Assembly: GCA_039805865.1 (NCBI GenBank)
Contig: JBDLTI010000042.1
Span: forward strand, 1-14,674
Origin: Fluviibacter sp039805865
Lineage (GTDB): Bacteria; Pseudomonadota; Gammaproteobacteria; Burkholderiales; Rhodocyclaceae
Direction: 5' to 3'
Length of the DNA stretch: 14,674 bases
Shown one piece after another: positions 12,578 through 14,674 of this stretch. The translations under genes were made by a program, and so were the position numbers. How positions within the stretch are numbered: position 1 is the first letter of the stretch; each line of letters opens with the position of its first letter. Below the pieces are notes generated by a model, which made no database searches, was not told where the DNA came from, and worked only from the letters and a program-made list of their open reading frames with translations.

Positions 12578-12606
12578 AATATAGCCCCAAGCCTTTCAAA
12601 TTGCAA
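12578..12606 (-). promoter_or_regulatory. Sigma70 promoter of the candidate small RNA
   Basis: TTGCAA (12601-12606) and TATATT (12578-12583) are separated by exactly 17 bp on the minus strand. The predicted start lies near 12571-12572. Confidence 0.6.
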
Positions 12607-12893
12607 GGGACTTATTGCGGCGCAAAATTATTCAACTTGTCGCAATAGGACGTGAAATATATTCACACCAAAGCACAAAAACAACGCAAATAGTTGATAT
12701 ATAACCATAATAAAGAAGCAGCGTTTACGCTAACGGATATCAGAAAAATCTATTTGTCATAAACAAACCCTATTTTATTGCATCGCACAAGTCATGTTTG
12801 CTCCTCATTTGCGTCGGAAAGATGCATGGGTCTGGCTTCCCCATTACAATCCACCCCACCCTCGCCTTTAGAACTATTCGGAGCTCTTGAACC
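12607..12893. other. AT-rich intergenic region upstream of the OsmC gene
   Basis: No gene is visible here. The inverted pair ATTGCG / CGCAAT spans roughly 12613-12646 and begins just inside the promoter of the small RNA. The remainder is AT-rich (for example 12690-12720) and probably contains the rightward OsmC promoter; TTGTCG near 12638 followed by TATATT-like sequence is a possible but badly spaced candidate. I see no other structure I can support. Confidence 0.4.
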
Positions 12894-13328
12894 ATGGAAT
12901 GCCACGTTAGCTGGACCGATCACATGACCTTTGTTGCCGAAACAGGCAGCGGCCACAAGATCACGATGGATGGCCCACCCGATCTGGGCGGGCGTAACCT
13001 GGGTCCACGCCCAATGGAAATGATGCTAGCCGGCGCTGGTGGCTGTAGCGCATTTGATGTCGTGCTGATTCTTCAGCGCGGCCGCCACCCGGTGACTGGT
13101 TGCGAAGTGGTTCTGAAGGCCGAACGTGCCGAAACAGACCCGAAGGTGTTTACCAAGCTGCACTTGCACTACATCGTAACCGGCAACGCCCTGAAGCAAG
13201 AAGCCGTTGAGCGTGCCGTAACGCTGTCAAAAGACAAGTACTGCTCGGCAACCGCCATGTTGGGCGCTACGGCTGAAATCAGCTGGGATCTGGAATTGCG
13301 ACAGAACGAATCAACACCTACGGCTTAA
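12894..13328 (+). CDS. OsmC-family protein (YhfA-like)
   Basis: 144 residues, typical for the family. The two conserved cysteines of OsmC/Ohr-type peroxidases are present: C51 in AGAGGCSAFDVV and C117 in KDKYCSATAML. GPRPMEMMLAGAGGC is the family signature. In OsmC and Ohr the cysteine pair reduces organic hydroperoxides; the YhfA branch is less well characterised, so the substrate is open. GGAG at 12880-12883 is about 10 nt before the ATG, a rather long spacing. It is transcribed toward coq7 and ends 17 nt from the coq7 stop codon. Confidence 0.9.
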   Translation: MECHVSWTDHMTFVAETGSGHKITMDGPPDLGGRNLGPRPMEMMLAGAGGCSAFDVVLILQRGRHPVTGCEVVLKAERAETDPKVFTKLHLHYIVTGNALKQEAVERAVTLSKDKYCSATAMLGATAEISWDLELRQNESTPTA

Positions 13329-13336
13329 TTCAGGTT

Positions 13337-13367
13337 GGCGTTGTTTCAAACCCGGTAGGACAACGCC
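13337..13367. terminator. Possible bidirectional hairpin between convergent OsmC and coq7 genes
   Basis: GGCGTTGT and ACAACGCC form a perfect 8-bp inverted repeat with a 15-base loop that includes the coq7 stop codon. No U-tract follows on either strand, so intrinsic termination is doubtful; it may act as a shared 3'-end stabiliser. Confidence 0.4.
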
Positions 13368-13969
13368 GTCATCACCTTTGAGGTTTGTTGCATCATCTTT
13401 TTAGCCAGAGGCGGGAACTGTGCCGCCCCTAAGGCCTCGGCTGTGTGCGCATGCGATGTCTCATCAATAGCCATCTGCGCAATAATGGCCGCACTTTTTG
13501 CATCAGCCGCGGGCAGCCGCTCCAAATGACTTTCCAGATGCGCTGTGACCTGTTTTTCTGTTTCAGCTAAAAATCCCAGGTTCCAACGATCGCCGAGCTT
13601 ACCGGCAAGCACACCCATAGTAAGCGACCCGGCATACCAGAGCGGGTTCAACCAGCTGGTATGACTACCCAACTCCCGTAGCCGCTGCTCGGTCCAGGCC
13701 AGATGCTCGATTTCTTCATGCGCCGCTTCGCGCAATGCGTCTCGCACAGCCGGATCACGCGATGTAAGCGCCTGCCCCTGGTAGAGCGCTTGCGCACAGA
13801 CCTCACCACTATGATTCACCCGCATGAGCCCCGCCACATGTTTGCGCTCGGCTTCAGACAGATCGGCCTCGGCCAAATCTTTGTCCGGATGCGGGCGCAC
13901 ACTCGTTTGCGATGCAAAAAGCGTACGTAACACTTTATCTGCTTCAATGATGAACGTATCGATACTCAT
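13346..13969 (-). CDS. coq7: 3-demethoxyubiquinol 3-hydroxylase (Coq7/CLK-1 family)
   Basis: 207 residues. The four-helix di-iron protein hydroxylates demethoxyubiquinol in the penultimate step of ubiquinone synthesis at the inner membrane, in place of UbiF. All iron ligands are visible: E56 (NHSGE), E86 and H89 (HEEIEHL), E138 (ETEKQV), and E170 and H173 (IDETSHA). LNPLWYAGSLTMGVLAGKLG (107-126) is the conserved hydrophobic part associated with membrane and quinone binding. AAGGT precedes the ATG. The start is 4 nt downstream of the CNP1-like stop, so the two form an operon. Confidence 0.95.
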   Translation of the reverse strand: MSIDTFIIEADKVLRTLFASQTSVRPHPDKDLAEADLSEAERKHVAGLMRVNHSGEVCAQALYQGQALTSRDPAVRDALREAAHEEIEHLAWTEQRLRELGSHTSWLNPLWYAGSLTMGVLAGKLGDRWNLGFLAETEKQVTAHLESHLERLPAADAKSAAIIAQMAIDETSHAHTAEALGAAQFPPLAKKMMQQTSKVMTALSYRV

Positions 13970-13973
13970 AGCA

Positions 13974-14540
13974 TTACCTTGCTGACGTTGTCGCTGGCCC
14001 AGTTTTCAAGCGCTCCACAGCCACTTCGGCGCTCGGCGGCGGTTCCATATCTAAACAGAAATACTCATAAGCCAGCACAGCCGGATAGGCATTCACCATT
14101 TTGTGCTGCTGCTTCTGCATCAGAATCCAGGATGAGCCCTTGCTTTCGATCCAGCTCCCGTCTGGCTGACCAAAAGCATACAGACGACGTTCACGCGTTT
14201 TACAGCGCAAACCTTCGTAGTTAATCGTGCGTGCGCCACCCGATGATTCAATCACCACGGTAAATCGAACCACACCGTCTTTACCCACTGAAACGCTCGC
14301 CGGATCCACCAAAAAACGATTCGCGTTGGCAACGCTCACTTCAAACGGAATGAGCTTATCCATATCCGGGGCGGCTGGCGGCGTTACTTTCTCTTCTTGC
14401 CAGACTTTTTTTTCGTCTTCGGATTCTTCGTACTCGTAACACTCGTAGTACTTACGCGTGTTGCACTCAGCCGCTGCCATGGCATTTCCCACCGCAAAAA
14501 CAGTGGTCAAGGCAACGGCCCATCGCTTCCAGTTAGCCAT
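13974..14540 (-). CDS. CNP1-like secreted protein
   Basis: 188 residues from the ATG at 14540. Residues 1-23 are a clear Sec signal peptide: MANWKR, a hydrophobic core AVALTTVFAVGNA, and an AMA-AAE cleavage site. A tyrosine- and glutamate-rich linker (YYECYEYEESEDEKK) follows, and then a compact domain (about 55-175) with the CNP1-like features LIPFEVSVANANRFLVDPASVSVGKDGVVRFTVVIESSGGARTINYEGLRC and an FCLDMEP end. The family is common in betaproteobacteria; function unknown, location periplasm or envelope. The frame remains open 37 codons further upstream, but that part overlaps the preceding gene and has no signal peptide, so the later start is chosen. GAGGG lies about 8 nt before it. Confidence 0.85.
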   Translation of the reverse strand: MANWKRWAVALTTVFAVGNAMAAAECNTRKYYECYEYEESEDEKKVWQEEKVTPPAAPDMDKLIPFEVSVANANRFLVDPASVSVGKDGVVRFTVVIESSGGARTINYEGLRCKTRERRLYAFGQPDGSWIESKGSSWILMQKQQHKMVNAYPAVLAYEYFCLDMEPPPSAEVAVERLKTGPATTSAR

Positions 14541-14674
14541 TGTGTATGCCCTCGTCTTGTGTCGCAGGCTGTAGCGGCGCTTTATTTTGACCCGCATTAG
14601 GCAACCGACGCCCGTGCCGTCCCAACGCCGGGTGACGCAAACGATCCGCATTCAAGAAAGGCTCTAGCTCTCCC
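14533..14674 (-). CDS. 3' end of an unidentified gene (partial; possibly RppH-type)
   Basis: An open frame enters from the right edge and ends at TAA 14533-14535, overlapping the start of the CNP1-like gene by 8 nt. The 46 visible residues begin GELEPFLNADRLRHPALGRH and end with a polar, probably disordered tail (NKAPLQPATQDEGIHNG). The overlapping stop/start arrangement and codon choice suggest a real gene in the same operon. In related genomes an RNA pyrophosphohydrolase (RppH, Nudix) gene can lie here, and ELxxFL matches its helical C-terminus in style, but the Nudix box is outside the window and the identity is a guess. Confidence 0.5.
   Translation of the reverse strand, partial: GELEPFLNADRLRHPALGRHGRRLPNAGQNKAPLQPATQDEGIHNG

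Noticed and set aside
13974..14651. Longer 225-residue version of the CNP1-like protein
   Set aside because: The extra 37 residues overlap the end of the upstream gene, and only the start at 14540 yields a proper signal peptide.

Overview
The window looks like the junction between a betaproteobacterial chromosome (probably Burkholderiales, Alcaligenaceae-like) and an integrated mobile element. The chromosomal part is on the right (about 11349-14674): tRNA-Phe, rpsI, rplM, an OsmC-family gene, coq7, a CNP1-like secreted protein gene, and the 3' end of one more gene at the edge. The organism assignment rests on the protein sequences and this gene order; it is an inference, not a search result.

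The mobile part fills the window from base 1 to the 3' side of tRNA-Phe. From left to right it holds four blocks. (1) A rightward recombination block: a 47-aa membrane microprotein, a DUF932 protein, a YqaJ/lambda-exonuclease-type nuclease, a cysteine-rich (probably zinc-binding) protein, and a 34-aa membrane microprotein, closed by a strong terminator at 3541-3565. (2) A visibly AT-richer two-gene cargo cassette (3670-5330) with its own promoter: an unrecognised 336-aa soluble protein followed two bases later by a four-helix membrane protein. This is the best candidate for an undescribed system, and defence cargo is a reasonable but unproven guess. (3) A 340-bp convergent intergenic region with TGTCGGG repeats in opposed arrays, like iterons of a replication origin. 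(4) A leftward replication block reading from 10347 to 5672: an AlpA/excisionase-like HTH regulator, a superfamily 3 helicase without a primase domain, a 280-bp gap full of palindromes, and a TOPRIM primase-SF3 helicase. A DUF6387-like gene lies closest to the tRNA.

The blocks fit together as a self-replicating integrative element. The HTH protein probably controls the replication operon through tandem 15-bp sites just upstream, and the primase and helicases probably act at the repeat-rich regions that flank the large primase gene. The exonuclease block would support recombination. No integrase or second attachment site is visible, so the left boundary lies outside the window. A second repeat family (paired GTAKGGTT octamers) links the recombination block with the gap between the two helicase genes.

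In the chromosomal part, rplM-rpsI has a clear sigma70 promoter and a leader hairpin that covers the Shine-Dalgarno sequence, and tRNA-Phe is probably co-transcribed with it. Between OsmC and rplM there is a strong candidate for a small RNA of about 100 nt on the minus strand: promoter, 5' hairpin, CU-rich anti-Shine-Dalgarno segment and intrinsic terminator.
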